64,000 bases of DNA from an uncultured Alphaproteobacteria bacterium (GCA_900079695.1 LT599022.1:2548001-2612000); one strand, 5' to 3'; counted from the first letter of the stretch, positions 46,784 to 58,471 are shown. Program-made: numbers and translations. The notes: generated by a model not told the origin, from the sequence alone.

Positions 46784-49650
46784 CTGGCGGCGGCTTTCGG
46801 CACGTCTTTGGGAACGGGGGGATCGATGACGTCGAGCAGGCGGCGGCGGATCGCCTTGATCTTCTCGTCGTGCAGCACCTTCATCCCGAACACGTCCTTG
46901 ACGTAGAACACGTCGACGACGCGCTCGCCGTAGGTGGAGATGTGCGCCGAGTTGATCTGCAGGCCGAGGTCGCGGATCGCCGCGGTGACCTCGTAGAGGA
47001 AGCCCGGGCGGTCGCGGCCGTTGATCTCGATCAGGGTGTGGGCGGCCGAAGCGGTGTTGTCCACCAACACCCGCGGCGGCACCGTGAACACGCTCATCCG
47101 CTTGGCGCCGCGCGCCGGGCGCTGGGCGATCTCGCGCGCGAGGTGAACCTCGCCCTTCAGCGCCCGGGCGACCGCGCGTTCGATCCGCTCGGTCTCGGTG
47201 TAGACCTCGCCGTCGAGGCCCTGAACCGTGAACACGTCCATCGCCATGCCGTCGGCGAAGGTGGTGATGCGGGCATCGAGAATGGTCGCGGCCGCGAGCA
47301 CCATCGCGCCCGCGATCTTCGAGAACAGGCCGGGATGGTCGGCGGTGTAGACCAGCACCTCGGTGTGCGCGGTTTCCGGATTGGCGCGGCACACCACGGT
47401 GAGCTGCGCGCCCGCCTCGTCGGCCTCGCGCATGATCCGCGCCTGGCGCTCGTGCTCGTCGGCGGTGAACGAGCGCCAGTAGGCGCGGTAGCCGCGCTCG
47501 ACGTAGCGCGCCGCCACCTCGGGCGGCCAGTCGCCGAGGCGCTCGCGCAGGGCTTCCCGCGCGTCCGTCTCCTGCGCCGCCGAAACCCCGCCCTTGAGGC
47601 CCGAATCCGCGCCGAGGCCACCGGTGATGCGGTCGAGGGTCTTGAGGTAGAGCGCGCGCAGCAGCTGCGCCTTCCAGCCGTTCCAGATATCCGGGCCGAC
47701 GCCGCGGATGTCGGCGCAGGTGAGGATATGCAGCAGGCGCAGCCGCTCGGGGCTCTGCACCCGGTCGGCGAAGTCGGCGATCGCCTTGGGGTCGTCGAGG
47801 TCGCGCTTGAACGCCACCTTCGACATGATCAGGTGGTTGCGCACCAGCCACGCCACCGTCTCGGTCTCCTCGGGTTCGAGGCCGAAGCGCGGGCAGAGCG
47901 CCTGCGCCACCCGCTCGCCCGCGACCGAGTGGTCCTCGCCCGAGCCCTTGGCGATGTCGTGCAGCAGCATCGCCACGTAGAGCGCGCGGCGCGACTGCAC
48001 CAGCGGGAAGAGCTGGGTCGCGGTCGGCATGTCGTGGGCGTAGTTGCCGAGCTCGATGTCGTGCAGCATGCCGACGGTGCGGATGGTGTGCTCGTCGGTG
48101 GTGTAGACGTGGTACATGTCGTACTGCATCTGCGCGACGACGCGGCCGAAATCCGGGATGAAGCGGGCGAACACCCCGCATTCGTTCATCTTCCTGAGCG
48201 TGCCCTCGGAATTCTTCGGGTGCGCGAGAATCTCGACGAACAGCCGGTTGGCCTCGGGGTCGCGGCGCAGGCCCTTGACCCGCCACAGCTCCTCGGTGAT
48301 GCGCCGCGCCGCGTGGGGGTGGATGCCGAGGTTCTGCTCCTGCACCACGTGGAACAGCCGCATGACGTTGCGCGGATCCTTGGCGAACAGGTCTTCGGAG
48401 CCGATGTCGAGGCGGCCGCGCTCGATCACGAAGCCCTCGGGCGTCACCCGCTTGCGCGACAGGCCGATGCCGAAGCGCGGACGGCGCTTGTTCTGTTCCT
48501 CCAGCAACGCGCAGAACAGCCGCGTGAGGTCGCCCACCTCCTTCGCCACCAGGAAGTAGTGCTTCATGAAGCGCTCGACGTTCTTCTGCCCGGTGCGGTT
48601 CTGATAGCCCATCCGCCGCGCGATCTCGGGCTGGAGATCGAAGGTCAGGCGATCCTCGGCGCGGCCGGTGATGTAGTGCATGTGGCCGCGCACCGTCCAC
48701 AGGAAGTTCTGCGCGCGGGTGAAGGTGCGCACCGCCTCGTCGTTGAGCAGGCCGCGGCCGACCAGATCCTCCACCGCCTCGACGCCGTAGACGTATTTCG
48801 CGATCCAGTAGAGGGTGTGGAGGTCGCGCAGGCCGCCCTTGCCCTCCTTGATGTTGGGTTCGAGCACGTAGCGCGAGCAGCCGGTGCGCTGGTGGCGTTC
48901 GTCGCGCTCGGCGAGCTTCTGCTCGATGAAGGCGATGCTGGTGCCCGCCACCACGTCGTCGAAATAGCGGCGGCGCATCTCGTCGTAGAGCGCGCGGTCG
49001 CCCCACAGCCAGCGGCATTCCAGCAGCGCGGTCTTGACCGTGGCGTCGTCCTTCGCCTGGCGCACGCATTCGTCGGGCGAGCGGGTCGAGTGGCCGACCT
49101 TGAGGCCCATGTCCCACAGCATGTAGAGCACGTATTCGACGACGTTCTCGTGAAACGCGGTGGCCTTGTAGGGCAGCAGGAACAGCAGGTCGATGTCGGA
49201 ATGCGGCGACAGCTCGCCGCGGCCGTAGCCGCCCACCGCCGACACCGTCAGGCTCTCGCCCGCGGTGCGCACGCCGAGGCCGAACACCCGCTTGGTGGCG
49301 AACTCCATCAGCGCGTGCAGAATGCGGTCGACCAGGAACGCCTGCGCCCGCACCACCTGGGTGCCCGAGGCGGCCTCGGTCTCGAAGCGACGGCGCACCT
49401 CGTCCGAGCCGTCCTTCAGCGTCGCCTTCATCAGCGCCAGAACCTGCGGCCGCGCGCGCGCCGCGTCGCCCTCCGCGGCCTGCCAGATCTCCTCCAGCCG
49501 CTCCACCAGCGCCGATGACGAGACGATCCGTTCCGGATCCGGAATCAGCGCAAGAACCTCAGGTGCGACGCCCGAGGCCCCGAGCCGCTTATGGTCGGGA
49601 TCCCAGTCGCAATAGTCCGCCTCCCGCGGCGTCATCGTCGTCGTATCCAT
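46780..49650 (-). CDS. glnD: [Protein-PII] uridylyltransferase/uridylyl-removing enzyme
   Basis: 956 residues. The nucleotidyltransferase domain has GGYGRGEL (140-147) and SDIDLLF with D152 and D154; a GlnE-type linker follows, then an HD domain ('MLLHDIAKGSGEDHSVAGE') and two ACT domains ('AHTEVLVYTADHPGLFSKIA', 'LIEINGRDRPGFLYEVTAAI') that sense glutamine. It uridylylates PII when nitrogen is low. The ATG at 49650 is chosen; the frame is open 13 codons further but reads as GC-rich leader. The gene runs into murJ. Confidence 0.97.
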   Translation of the reverse strand: MDTTTMTPREADYCDWDPDHKRLGASGVAPEVLALIPDPERIVSSSALVERLEEIWQAAEGDAARARPQVLALMKATLKDGSDEVRRRFETEAASGTQVVRAQAFLVDRILHALMEFATKRVFGLGVRTAGESLTVSAVGGYGRGELSPHSDIDLLFLLPYKATAFHENVVEYVLYMLWDMGLKVGHSTRSPDECVRQAKDDATVKTALLECRWLWGDRALYDEMRRRYFDDVVAGTSIAFIEQKLAERDERHQRTGCSRYVLEPNIKEGKGGLRDLHTLYWIAKYVYGVEAVEDLVGRGLLNDEAVRTFTRAQNFLWTVRGHMHYITGRAEDRLTFDLQPEIARRMGYQNRTGQKNVERFMKHYFLVAKEVGDLTRLFCALLEEQNKRRPRFGIGLSRKRVTPEGFVIERGRLDIGSEDLFAKDPRNVMRLFHVVQEQNLGIHPHAARRITEELWRVKGLRRDPEANRLFVEILAHPKNSEGTLRKMNECGVFARFIPDFGRVVAQMQYDMYHVYTTDEHTIRTVGMLHDIELGNYAHDMPTATQLFPLVQSRRALYVAMLLHDIAKGSGEDHSVAGERVAQALCPRFGLEPEETETVAWLVRNHLIMSKVAFKRDLDDPKAIADFADRVQSPERLRLLHILTCADIRGVGPDIWNGWKAQLLRALYLKTLDRITGGLGADSGLKGGVSAAQETDAREALRERLGDWPPEVAARYVERGYRAYWRSFTADEHERQARIMREADEAGAQLTVVCRANPETAHTEVLVYTADHPGLFSKIAGAMVLAAATILDARITTFADGMAMDVFTVQGLDGEVYTETERIERAVARALKGEVHLAREIAQRPARGAKRMSVFTVPPRVLVDNTASAAHTLIEINGRDRPGFLYEVTAAIRDLGLQINSAHISTYGERVVDVFYVKDVFGMKVLHDEKIKAIRRRLLDVIDPPVPKDVPKAAAR

Positions 49651-49798
49651 GCGCGCACCCCAACCGGCCCCACGCGGACCGTCCGTCACAGTAATTTAGA
49701 AACCGGATCAAGAAAAGGCGACTGCTTGAGGGAAATCCGAGCCGGGCTTTGCGTTCGTCGGTTCCTCCGCGAAGCGGGACTGGAACCATCCGGGAGGT

Positions 49799-49821
49799 GC
49801 GGAGGGACCGGGTCCCTCCGC
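49799..49821. repeat. Type 1 palindromic element F (reverse orientation)
   Basis: GCGGAGGGAC/GTCCCTCCGC around CGG, preceded on the plus strand by GGAGGTGC, the reverse complement of the GCACCTCC that follows the other copies, so this copy is inverted. It lies 11 bases past the mutS stop, in the 182-base mutS-glnD gap. The rest of the gap (49651-49798) holds a CCGCGAAGCGG spacer and nothing else that I can name. Confidence 0.7.
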
Positions 49822-49832
49822 GCCGTTTTGTC

Positions 49833-52520
49833 CTAAACCGGCTCCACCGCCACGCCCTTGAGCGCGTAGAGGGCGTCGAGGGCCTCGCGCGGGGTCATCG
49901 CGTCGGGGTCGAGGGCGGCGAGGGCGGCGCGGATCGGATCGGGCTTTGCGGGTTCGGCCGGTTGCGGCTTCGGCCGTGCGGCGGAGAACAGCGGCAGGTC
50001 GTCGGCGAGACGGGTGGCACCGGAGGATTTTTCGTCCGACTCCACGGTCTGCAGCACCACTTCGGCGCGGTCGATGACGACGGGCGGCAATCCGGCGAGG
50101 CGGGCGACATGGATGCCGTAGGAGCGGTCGGCGGTGCCGGGCGCGACCTCGTGGAGGAAGACGAGATCGCCCTTCCACTCCTTGATGCGCATGGTGTAGG
50201 GGGCGAGCGCCGGAAGCTTGGCGGCGAGCGCCTTGAGTTCGTGATAATGGGTGGCGAACAACGCGCGGCAGCGGTTGACGTCGTGGAGGTGTTCGGTCAC
50301 CGCCCAGGCGATCGCCATTCCGTCGTAGGTGGCGGTGCCGCGCCCGATTTCGTCCAATACGACCATGGAACGATCCGTCGCCTGATTGAGGATGGCGGCG
50401 GTCTCGACCATCTCGACCATGAAGGTGGAGCGCCCCGAGGCGAGGTCGTCGGCGGCGCCGACGCGGCTGAACAGCCGGTCGACGACGCCGATCTCGGCGG
50501 ATTCGGCGGGAACGAAGGCACCGATATGCGCCAGAACGGCAATCAGGGCGTTCTGGCGCAAAAACGTGCTCTTACCGGCCATATTCGGGCCGGTAATCAG
50601 CCAAAGCCGCGCATTTTCGTCCATAACGCAGTCGTTTGCGACGAATTTTCCCCTGTCGTCGGCGATCATCGCCTCTTCGACCACCGGGTGGCGTCCGTTG
50701 CGGACCACGAATCGGGTGTCGTCGGTAATATGCGGCCGCACGTGATTGCGGGCGGCGGCGAGTTCGGCAAGAGCGGCGGCAACGTCGAGCACCGCGAGCG
50801 CCTGGGCGGTCGCCATCAGATCGCGGCCGCGGGCGAGCACGTCGGCGCACAAATCGCCGAACAGCGCGAGTTCGAGGGCCAGCGCCTTGTCGGCGGCGCC
50901 GCGCACCTTGTCCTCGAGGCCGGAGAGTTCGACGGTGGTGAAGCGCATCGCGTTCGCCATCGTCTGACGGTGGATGAACAGGCCCTTGTCCGCCGCGAGC
51001 GCCTCGCCGTGCTTCTGCGCCACCTCGATGAAATAGCCGAGCACGTTGTTGTATTTGATCTTGAGCGCGGAAATGCCGGTCTCGCCGGCGTAGCGCGCCT
51101 GGAGCGCGGCGATCAGCTTGCGGCTGTCGTCGCGCAGCTCCCGCAGCTCGTCCAGTTCGGGTGCGTAATGTTTGGCGATGACGCCGCCGTCGCGGGCGAG
51201 CAGCGGCAGGTCTTCGGCAAGCGCGCGGCCGAGCCGGTCGACCAGCGCCGCATGTTCGCCGAGGCCCGCGTAGCAGCGCATCAGCCCCTCGGGCAGCGAG
51301 CCGTCGGGGCTCGCGGCGCGCAGCAGGTCGCGCAGCGCGGGCACCGCGTCCAGGGCGTCGCGGATCGCCGCGAGGTCGCGCGGGCCGCCGCGGCCGAGCG
51401 ACAGGCGCGACAGGGCGCGGGCGATGTCCGGGCAGGATTTCAACGCGCGGCGCAGTTCGGCGCGAACGTCCGGCCGTTCGACGAAGAAGGCGACGTCGTC
51501 CTGGCGGCGCACCAGCCGGGCGATGTCGGTGATCGGCTGATTGAGGCGGTCGGCGAGCAGGCGCGCGCCCGCGCCGGTGACGGTGCGGTCGATGGTGGCG
51601 AGCAGCGAGCCGCGGCGCTCGCCGGTCTGGGTCTGCGCGAGTTCGAGGCTGCGGCGGGTGGCGGCGTCGATTTCCAGCACCGAACCCTGACGCACCGGCT
51701 TCGGCGGCTGCACCAGCGGCAGCTTGCCCGCTTGGGTGGCGACCGCGTAGTCGAGTGCCGCGCCCGCGGCGGCGATCTCGGCGCGGCGCATCTGGCCGAA
51801 GCCGTCGAGCGTCGCCACGCCGAACGCCTCGGCGAGCCTGCGCGCGCAGCTTTCGCTCTCGAAACGATTGTTCGGCAGGGGCGTGAGCTGCGGTTTCAGG
51901 CGCGCCCAGAGATCGAACAGCTCGGGGGTTTCCAGCATCCGCTGCGGCACCAGAATCTCGCCCGCGCCGATCTGCTCGATCACCCCGCCGAGCGCCGCCT
52001 CGGCCACGCCGCGGCAGAAGAACCGGCCGGTGGACAGGTCGAGCCACGCCGCGCCGATCTCGCCGTGGACCTGCGCCACCGCCAGCAGATAGTTGGGGCG
52101 CCGGGCATCCAGCAGCGAATCCTCGGTCAGGGTGCCGGGGGTGACGATGCGGATCACCGCCCGTTCGACCACCGATTTCGCGCCGCGTTTCTTCGCCTCC
52201 GCCGGATCCTCGATCTGTTCGCAGATCGCCACCTTGAAGCCCTTGAGGATCAACCGCGCCAGATAGCTTTCGTAGGCGTGATGAGGCACCCCGCACATCG
52301 GAATCGGCTCGCCCGCGTGGGTGCCGCGGGCGGTGAGGGCGATGTCGAGCGCCGCCGCGGCGGCGACCGCGTCGTCGAAGAACAGCTCGTAGAAATCCCC
52401 CATGCGGTAGAACAGCAGGCAGCCGGGATGCTCGGCCTTGATCCGCAGGTACTGCTCCATCAATGGCGTGGTCTTGGCGTGTTCGGCGGCCGCGGCCGGC
52501 CGCACGGTCTCTGCGGTCAT
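49833..52520 (-). CDS. mutS: DNA mismatch repair protein MutS
   Basis: 895 residues. The mismatch-recognition motif is present in the N-terminal domain ('[20 protein letters not shown]' leading to FYELFFDDA, the F-x-E wedge). The ATPase has Walker [10 protein letters not shown] (about 641-649) and the [12 protein letters not shown] signature. A C-terminal dimerisation tail ends the protein. It binds base mismatches and recruits MutL. It is transcribed divergently from the malic enzyme gene and is followed by glnD on the same strand. Confidence 0.97.
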   Translation of the reverse strand: MTAETVRPAAAAEHAKTTPLMEQYLRIKAEHPGCLLFYRMGDFYELFFDDAVAAAAALDIALTARGTHAGEPIPMCGVPHHAYESYLARLILKGFKVAICEQIEDPAEAKKRGAKSVVERAVIRIVTPGTLTEDSLLDARRPNYLLAVAQVHGEIGAAWLDLSTGRFFCRGVAEAALGGVIEQIGAGEILVPQRMLETPELFDLWARLKPQLTPLPNNRFESESCARRLAEAFGVATLDGFGQMRRAEIAAAGAALDYAVATQAGKLPLVQPPKPVRQGSVLEIDAATRRSLELAQTQTGERRGSLLATIDRTVTGAGARLLADRLNQPITDIARLVRRQDDVAFFVERPDVRAELRRALKSCPDIARALSRLSLGRGGPRDLAAIRDALDAVPALRDLLRAASPDGSLPEGLMRCYAGLGEHAALVDRLGRALAEDLPLLARDGGVIAKHYAPELDELRELRDDSRKLIAALQARYAGETGISALKIKYNNVLGYFIEVAQKHGEALAADKGLFIHRQTMANAMRFTTVELSGLEDKVRGAADKALALELALFGDLCADVLARGRDLMATAQALAVLDVAAALAELAAARNHVRPHITDDTRFVVRNGRHPVVEEAMIADDRGKFVANDCVMDENARLWLITGPNMAGKSTFLRQNALIAVLAHIGAFVPAESAEIGVVDRLFSRVGAADDLASGRSTFMVEMVETAAILNQATDRSMVVLDEIGRGTATYDGMAIAWAVTEHLHDVNRCRALFATHYHELKALAAKLPALAPYTMRIKEWKGDLVFLHEVAPGTADRSYGIHVARLAGLPPVVIDRAEVVLQTVESDEKSSGATRLADDLPLFSAARPKPQPAEPAKPDPIRAALAALDPDAMTPREALDALYALKGVAVEPV

Positions 52521-52771
52521 ACGGATGTCCTCAGTCTACACGAGTCTGCGTTCTGGTCCTGTTCGGGAAATTAGCCGAAAGTTCGGGGACCCCGGGCAGT
52601 TATCCCCATATTTCGTAATAAAATTACGCCTAAACCCCACGACTCTTCCAGATAATATGGTATACACGGGAGCTTCCCATCCTGTGGGACCCCAAAAACC
52701 GAACTTAACAAACGTACCAAAGCTGGCGCGAGAGATAACGCATACGAACACGCAGGAGACGACCAGTCACC
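52521..52771. promoter_or_regulatory. Divergent control region between mutS and the malic enzyme gene
   Basis: This 251-base gap is clearly less GC-rich than its flanks. It holds a perfect palindrome CGTAAT-AAA-ATTACG at 52614-52628 and an AT-rich stretch with TATACA (about 52662) that could be a -10 box for the malic enzyme, though no convincing -35 is seen. An AGGAG site lies 14 bases before the ATG at 52772. No gene is visible. Confidence 0.45.
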
Positions 52772-54088
<1,317 letters not shown>

Positions 54089-54278
54089 GGACGATCACGC
54101 CCCGGGGCGGCGGAGGGAACTCCGCCGCCCGCGTATCATGATTTTACCAAACCGTCATCTTCGCGCTTGCCGCGCCGTGCGATGCTGCGCGGCTGCCCGG
54201 GAGGATTTGACGCCGCCGGGCCGCAGGTCATACTGAAATCATCGGCCCGTTGCGGGCCACCGGAGATCGGAAACGCGC

Positions 54279-55763
54279 ATGGTCGACCGTCCTGCGGATC
54301 GCCCCGACGCCGCACCCGCGTCGCCACCGCCGCCGCCCGGCCCCTCGATGGTGGGCCGGACGGTGCGCTGGTTCGCGCTGGCGCTGGCGCCCTCCGCGCT
54401 GGCCCTCGGCGAACTCGTGGCGCTGCGCCGCCTCGACCTCGTCGACGCGCTGCTCGCCTGGGCGGCGATCGCGACCGCCACCGTCGCGATCGGACTGGCG
54501 CCGCTGCTCGATCTCGCCCGGTTGCTGCGCTTCGTGCACGCGCTTTCGCTCGGCGGCCAGCCGACGCTGCCGGAAATGCGGACCGGCGGCGGCATCGCCA
54601 CCGCCGCGTTCGCGATCTCGCAGATCCGCCGCGAAATGCGCCGCGCGCTCGCCGCCGCCGAAAGCGCCGCCCAGGTCCACGAGGACGTGTTCGACGCGCT
54701 GCCCGACGCGGTGGTGATGCTCGCGGCCGACCACCGCGTGCTGCGCGCCAACCTCGCCGCGCGCGGGCTGTTCGGCCGCAACCTCGTCGGCCGCGACGTC
54801 TCCTCGCTGGTGCGCCACCCGCCGATCCTCGCGGCGCTCGACGCGATCGAGGACGGCCAGGGCCGCGAGATCGAGTTCGCGCTGCCGATCCCGGTGGAGC
54901 GCCGCTTCATCGTCGCGATCCGACCGCTGCTGGGCGAGATCGCGGGCGACGCGGCGATTCTGATCTCGTTCCACGACATCACCACGATCCGCCGCATGGA
55001 GCAGATGCGCGCCGACTTCGTCGCCAACGCCAGCCACGAGCTGCGCACGCCGCTGTCCTCGCTGATCGGCTTCATCGACACCCTGCGCGGCCCGGCGCGC
55101 GACGACGCCGAGGCGCGCGACCGCTTCCTCGGCATCATGGCCGAGCAGGCGGCGCGGATGGCGCGGCTGATCGAGGACCTGCTGTCGCTGTCGCGCATCG
55201 AGCTCAACGAGCACACCCAGCCCGCGGGCAGCGTCGACGTGCGCCGCGTCGTCGCCTCGGTGGTGGAGCTTCTCGAACCCAAGGCGCGCGCCCGCGGCGT
55301 CGCCATCGCGGTGTCCGCGCCCGAAGCGCTGCCGGAGGTGCGCGGCGACGCCGACGAACTCGCCCAGGTGATCCAGAACCTCGTCGACAACGCGGTGAAG
55401 TACACCCTGCCCGACACCGAGGTGACGGTGAGCCTCGCGCCGCTCGACCGCGGCCCGGTGAACATGCCGCGCGAGGCCGGGGGCGCGGTGGTGGCGGTGG
55501 CGGTGCGCGACCACGGCGAGGGCATCCCTCAGGAGCATCTGCCGCGCCTCACCGAACGCTTCTACCGCGTCGATTCGGCGCGCTCGCGCAAGATGGGCGG
55601 CACCGGCCTCGGCCTCGCGATCGTCAAGCACGTGACCAGCCGCCACCGCGGCGTGCTCACCATCGACAGCACCGTCGGCCTCGGCAGCGTCTTCACCGTC
55701 TACCTGCCGGTCGCCGAGCCGCTCCCGGCCACCCAACCGCAACGCCTCAGCCGGCGCGGCTGA
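54279..55763 (+). CDS. phoR: Phosphate-regulon sensor histidine kinase PhoR
   Basis: 494 residues. A Pro-rich N-terminus, two membrane helices (about 31-50 and 57-80), a PAS-type region (about 130-235: 'DVFDALPDAVVMLAADHRVL'), HisKA with the phosphorylated H253 in NASHELRTPLS, and a HATPase with N371 (NLVDNAVKY), 'RDHGEGIPQEHLPRLTERFY' and 'GTGLGLAIVKH'. The ERFYRVD form is typical of PhoR. It is followed by phoU after 27 bases. The pst transporter genes and phoB, usually between or just after, are absent here. The 190-base gap upstream holds no gene. Confidence 0.9.
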   Translation: MVDRPADRPDAAPASPPPPPGPSMVGRTVRWFALALAPSALALGELVALRRLDLVDALLAWAAIATATVAIGLAPLLDLARLLRFVHALSLGGQPTLPEMRTGGGIATAAFAISQIRREMRRALAAAESAAQVHEDVFDALPDAVVMLAADHRVLRANLAARGLFGRNLVGRDVSSLVRHPPILAALDAIEDGQGREIEFALPIPVERRFIVAIRPLLGEIAGDAAILISFHDITTIRRMEQMRADFVANASHELRTPLSSLIGFIDTLRGPARDDAEARDRFLGIMAEQAARMARLIEDLLSLSRIELNEHTQPAGSVDVRRVVASVVELLEPKARARGVAIAVSAPEALPEVRGDADELAQVIQNLVDNAVKYTLPDTEVTVSLAPLDRGPVNMPREAGGAVVAVAVRDHGEGIPQEHLPRLTERFYRVDSARSRKMGGTGLGLAIVKHVTSRHRGVLTIDSTVGLGSVFTVYLPVAEPLPATQPQRLSRRG

Positions 55764-55790
55764 TCGATTTTCCGTCGGAGGACCGTCTTC

Positions 55791-56510
55791 ATGCCCAATC
55801 TCACCCAGCCCCATACCACCAAGGCGCTCGACCGCGAGCTCGGCGACCTGCTGAAGGCGATCGCCCGCATCGGCGGCATGGCCGAAAGCCAGATCGACGA
55901 CGCCGCCCGCGCGATGCTGGAGCGCGACGACCGCCTCGCCGCCGAGGTGATCAAGCGCGACCAGGAGATCGACCGCATGGAGGCGGAGATCCAGCAGAAG
56001 ACCCTGCACCTGCTCGCCCTGCGCGCGCCGGTGGCCGACGACCTGCGCCTGGTGGTGTCGGCGATCTCGGCGGCCTCGGGGTTCGAGCGGGTGGCCGACT
56101 ACGCCGCCAACGCCGCCAAGCGCTCGATGGTGCTCAACACCATGCCGCAGGTGCCGGCGATCCGCGCGGTGGTGCGGCTGATGCACATGGTGAAGCGCCA
56201 GCTCCACGCCGCGATCACCGCGTTCGTCGAGGGCGACGCCCAGCAGGCGGTGGCGGTGTGGGAGCACGACGACGAGATCGACGCGATCTACTCCAGCCTG
56301 TTCCGCGAGATCCTCACCTACATGATGGAGGACCCGCGGCAGATTTCCGCCTGCACCCATCTGCTGTTCATCGCCAAAAACGTCGAGCGCGTCGGCGACC
56401 ACTCCACCAACATCGCCGAGCTGACCTACTTCATGGTCACCGGCCAGCAGCTCCGCGACCGGCCGAAGGCCGACGTCACCGCCGCCCTGCCGGTCGAGCC
56501 CGAGAACTAG
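55791..56510 (+). CDS. phoU: Phosphate signalling/transport accessory protein PhoU
   Basis: 239 residues. Two PhoU three-helix repeats: 'TTKALDRELGDLLKAIARIG' and 'MPQVPAIRAVVRLMHMVKRQ', with the metal-binding D/E-x3-D segments 'VIKRDQEIDRMEAEIQ' and 'VWEHDDEIDAIYSSLF'. PhoU links the Pst transporter with PhoR and damps the Pho response. It follows phoR by 27 bases and is probably co-transcribed with it. A bidirectional terminator follows. Confidence 0.94.
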   Translation: MPNLTQPHTTKALDRELGDLLKAIARIGGMAESQIDDAARAMLERDDRLAAEVIKRDQEIDRMEAEIQQKTLHLLALRAPVADDLRLVVSAISAASGFERVADYAANAAKRSMVLNTMPQVPAIRAVVRLMHMVKRQLHAAITAFVEGDAQQAVAVWEHDDEIDAIYSSLFREILTYMMEDPRQISACTHLLFIAKNVERVGDHSTNIAELTYFMVTGQQLRDRPKADVTAALPVEPEN

Positions 56511-56519
56511 GCGCGCGAA

Positions 56520-56551
56520 AAAGGCCCGGAAGCGGAAGCCTCCGGGCCTTT
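56520..56551. terminator. Bidirectional intrinsic terminator between phoU and ppa
   Basis: 11-bp arms AAAGGCCCGGA/TCCGGGCCTTT enclose a 10-base loop. A 5-A run on one side and a T-run on the other allow it to work in both directions for the convergent phoU and ppa genes. It is the cleanest terminator in the window. Confidence 0.85.
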
Positions 56552-56573
56552 CGCCTGGGCGCTCGCGCGGGCG

Positions 56574-57113
56574 TCAGGCGGATTTCGCGGCGTCGTGGCG
56601 GGCGATCGCCTCCATCAGCACCTGCTTCGCCTCGTCGCGGTCGCCCCAGCCGAGGATCTTCACCCACTTGCCCTTCTCCAGGTCCTTGTAGTGGGCGAAG
56701 AAGTGCTCCAGCCGCTCGCGGTCGAGGGCGTCGACGTCGGTGTAGTCCTGCACCGTCGAATAGTAGGACTTCAGCGTCTCGTGCGGGACGCACAGAAGCT
56801 TCTCGTCCATCCCCTTCTCGTCCTCCATCCGCAGCACGCCCACCGGCTTGGCGCGCACCACCGCGCCCGGAATCACCGGCAGCCGCCCCAGCAGCAGCAC
56901 GTCGACCGGGTCGCCGTCCTCCGACAGGGTGTGCGGCACGAAGCCGTAGTTGCAGGGGTAGTGCATCGCGGTGTGGAGGAAGCGGTCCACCACCATCGCG
57001 CCGGATTCCTTGTCCATCTCGTATTTGACCGGCGGCGACAACAGCGACACCTCGACGATCACGTTGACGTCGTGGGGCGGGTTCCTGCCGATCGAAACTT
57101 TGTCGATATTCAT
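56574..57113 (-). CDS. ppa: Inorganic pyrophosphatase (family I)
   Basis: 179 residues. The family I signature EDGDPVDVLLL contains the metal-binding aspartates; 'ALVEVSLLSPPVKYEMDKES' type N-terminal block, 'RFLHTAMHYPCNYGFVPHTL' and 'FFAHYKDLEKGKWVKILGWG' are typical. It hydrolyses PPi to drive biosynthesis. The ATG at 57113 overlaps the stop of the AmpG-like gene by four bases. The longer frame upstream is shadow sequence. Confidence 0.96.
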   Translation of the reverse strand: MNIDKVSIGRNPPHDVNVIVEVSLLSPPVKYEMDKESGAMVVDRFLHTAMHYPCNYGFVPHTLSEDGDPVDVLLLGRLPVIPGAVVRAKPVGVLRMEDEKGMDEKLLCVPHETLKSYYSTVQDYTDVDALDRERLEHFFAHYKDLEKGKWVKILGWGDRDEAKQVLMEAIARHDAAKSA

Positions 57114-58432
57114 GAAGTCGTCCTGTTGGTGCGGGAGAAAACGCCGTCTCCGATGCGGCTGCTGCGCAACATATGGGCGAGAATCATCAGCCCCGGAACC
57201 GCCAGCAGCGCGGTCGATCCGAAAAACCTGCCCCAGTCGCCGTCGAGCCGATCGACCATCCAGCCCGCGCTCCCCGCCATCAGGATGCGGGCGAGGTTGC
57301 CGATGGAAGCGAGCAGCGCGTACTGCGTCGCGGCGTGACCGGAATCGCACAACCGCGACAAAAACGCAACGAATGCGACGACCCCGAAGCCGGAGGTCAG
57401 ACCGTCGCCCACCACCGCGGCGACGAACCACGGCCGGCCCGGGTCGGCCGCCAGCCCCGCGAACAGCAGGTTGGTGGCCGCCATCAGAACCCCGGCGAGA
57501 AACAGCCCGCGCCCGAGGCCGATCGCCCGCAGCAGCGCGCCGCCCGCGAGTCCGCCCGCGAGCGTCGCGCCGATGCCGTAGATCTTGCTCACCTCAGCAA
57601 TCGTTGCGTAATCGAAACCCATCTCGCGATAGAACACGCCGCTCATCCGCCCGAGCATCGCGTCGCCGAGCTTGAACAGCACGATGAAGGCGAGAATCTC
57701 CCCCCACAACGGCCGCGCCGCCAGCAGCCGCAGCGGCTCCACCACCGCCTCGGCCAGCCGCGCCCGCCAGCCATGCGCCGCCGACCGCCGTCGCGGCGGC
57801 ACCGTCGGCTCGCGCATCGCGAACAGCGCCAGCAGCGGCACGCACAGCGCCGCCGCCAGCGCCGCATAGGCCGCGGGCCAGCCGAACCGCGCCGCCAGCA
57901 GCAGCCCGCCCGCGCCGCCCAGCACCGTGCCGCCGAGATGCCAGCCGAGAATCGCCGCCGCCGACCCCGCGCCCATCCGCGGCGCGTCCAGCACCTCGAT
58001 GCGGTAGGCATCCACCACCACGTCCAACGAGGCCGAAACGATCGCCGTGGCCACCGCCGCCGCCGCCATCCGCGACAGCCCGTTCAGCGGGTCCTGAACC
58101 GCCAGCGCGAGAATCGCCGCCGCCAGCGCCAACAGCAGCAGCAGCAGCCAGCCGCGCCGCTGCCCCAGGCGCGCCGCGCCGAACGGCGGCGGCACCCGGT
58201 CGAACACCGGCGCCCACAGGAAGTTCACCGCATAGGGCGCCGCCACCGCGCCGAACGCCGCCACCGCCGCCCGCCCCAGCCCCGCGTCGCGCAGCCAGAT
58301 CGACACGTTCACCGCCAAAAGCGGCGCGGGCAGGCCGCTCGCGATCCCGAGCACCACCACCGACAGCAGCCGCGAATCGCGATAGACGGCGAGCGCCGCC
58401 CCGATCCGCGATTCCCGTTCCGCTTCCGGCAT
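57110..58432 (-). CDS. AmpG-like MFS transporter (muropeptide permease family)
   Basis: 440 residues, about 12 membrane helices. 'LLSVVVLGIASGLPAPLLAV', 'LWAPVFDRV' and 'DAYRIEVLDAPRMGAGSAAA' match the AmpG family, whose members import GlcNAc-anhydroMurNAc peptides for wall recycling. With a D-Ala-D-Ala dipeptidase and two glucosaminidases elsewhere in the window this is plausible, but related alphaproteobacterial transporters move other solutes. The start at 58432 is taken; upstream frame is repeat DNA. It overlaps ppa by four bases. Confidence 0.8.
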   Translation of the reverse strand: MPEAERESRIGAALAVYRDSRLLSVVVLGIASGLPAPLLAVNVSIWLRDAGLGRAAVAAFGAVAAPYAVNFLWAPVFDRVPPPFGAARLGQRRGWLLLLLLALAAAILALAVQDPLNGLSRMAAAAVATAIVSASLDVVVDAYRIEVLDAPRMGAGSAAAILGWHLGGTVLGGAGGLLLAARFGWPAAYAALAAALCVPLLALFAMREPTVPPRRRSAAHGWRARLAEAVVEPLRLLAARPLWGEILAFIVLFKLGDAMLGRMSGVFYREMGFDYATIAEVSKIYGIGATLAGGLAGGALLRAIGLGRGLFLAGVLMAATNLLFAGLAADPGRPWFVAAVVGDGLTSGFGVVAFVAFLSRLCDSGHAATQYALLASIGNLARILMAGSAGWMVDRLDGDWGRFFGSTALLAVPGLMILAHMLRSSRIGDGVFSRTNRTTS

Positions 58433-58471
58433 GATTTCTCCGTGCAGAAGGATGACGACGAGGGCGATCGG

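Noticed and set aside
54089-54278. Frameshift or nonsense loss of a PTA domain after the malic enzyme
   Set aside because: No PTA-like sequence in any frame before phoR; the gene simply ends.
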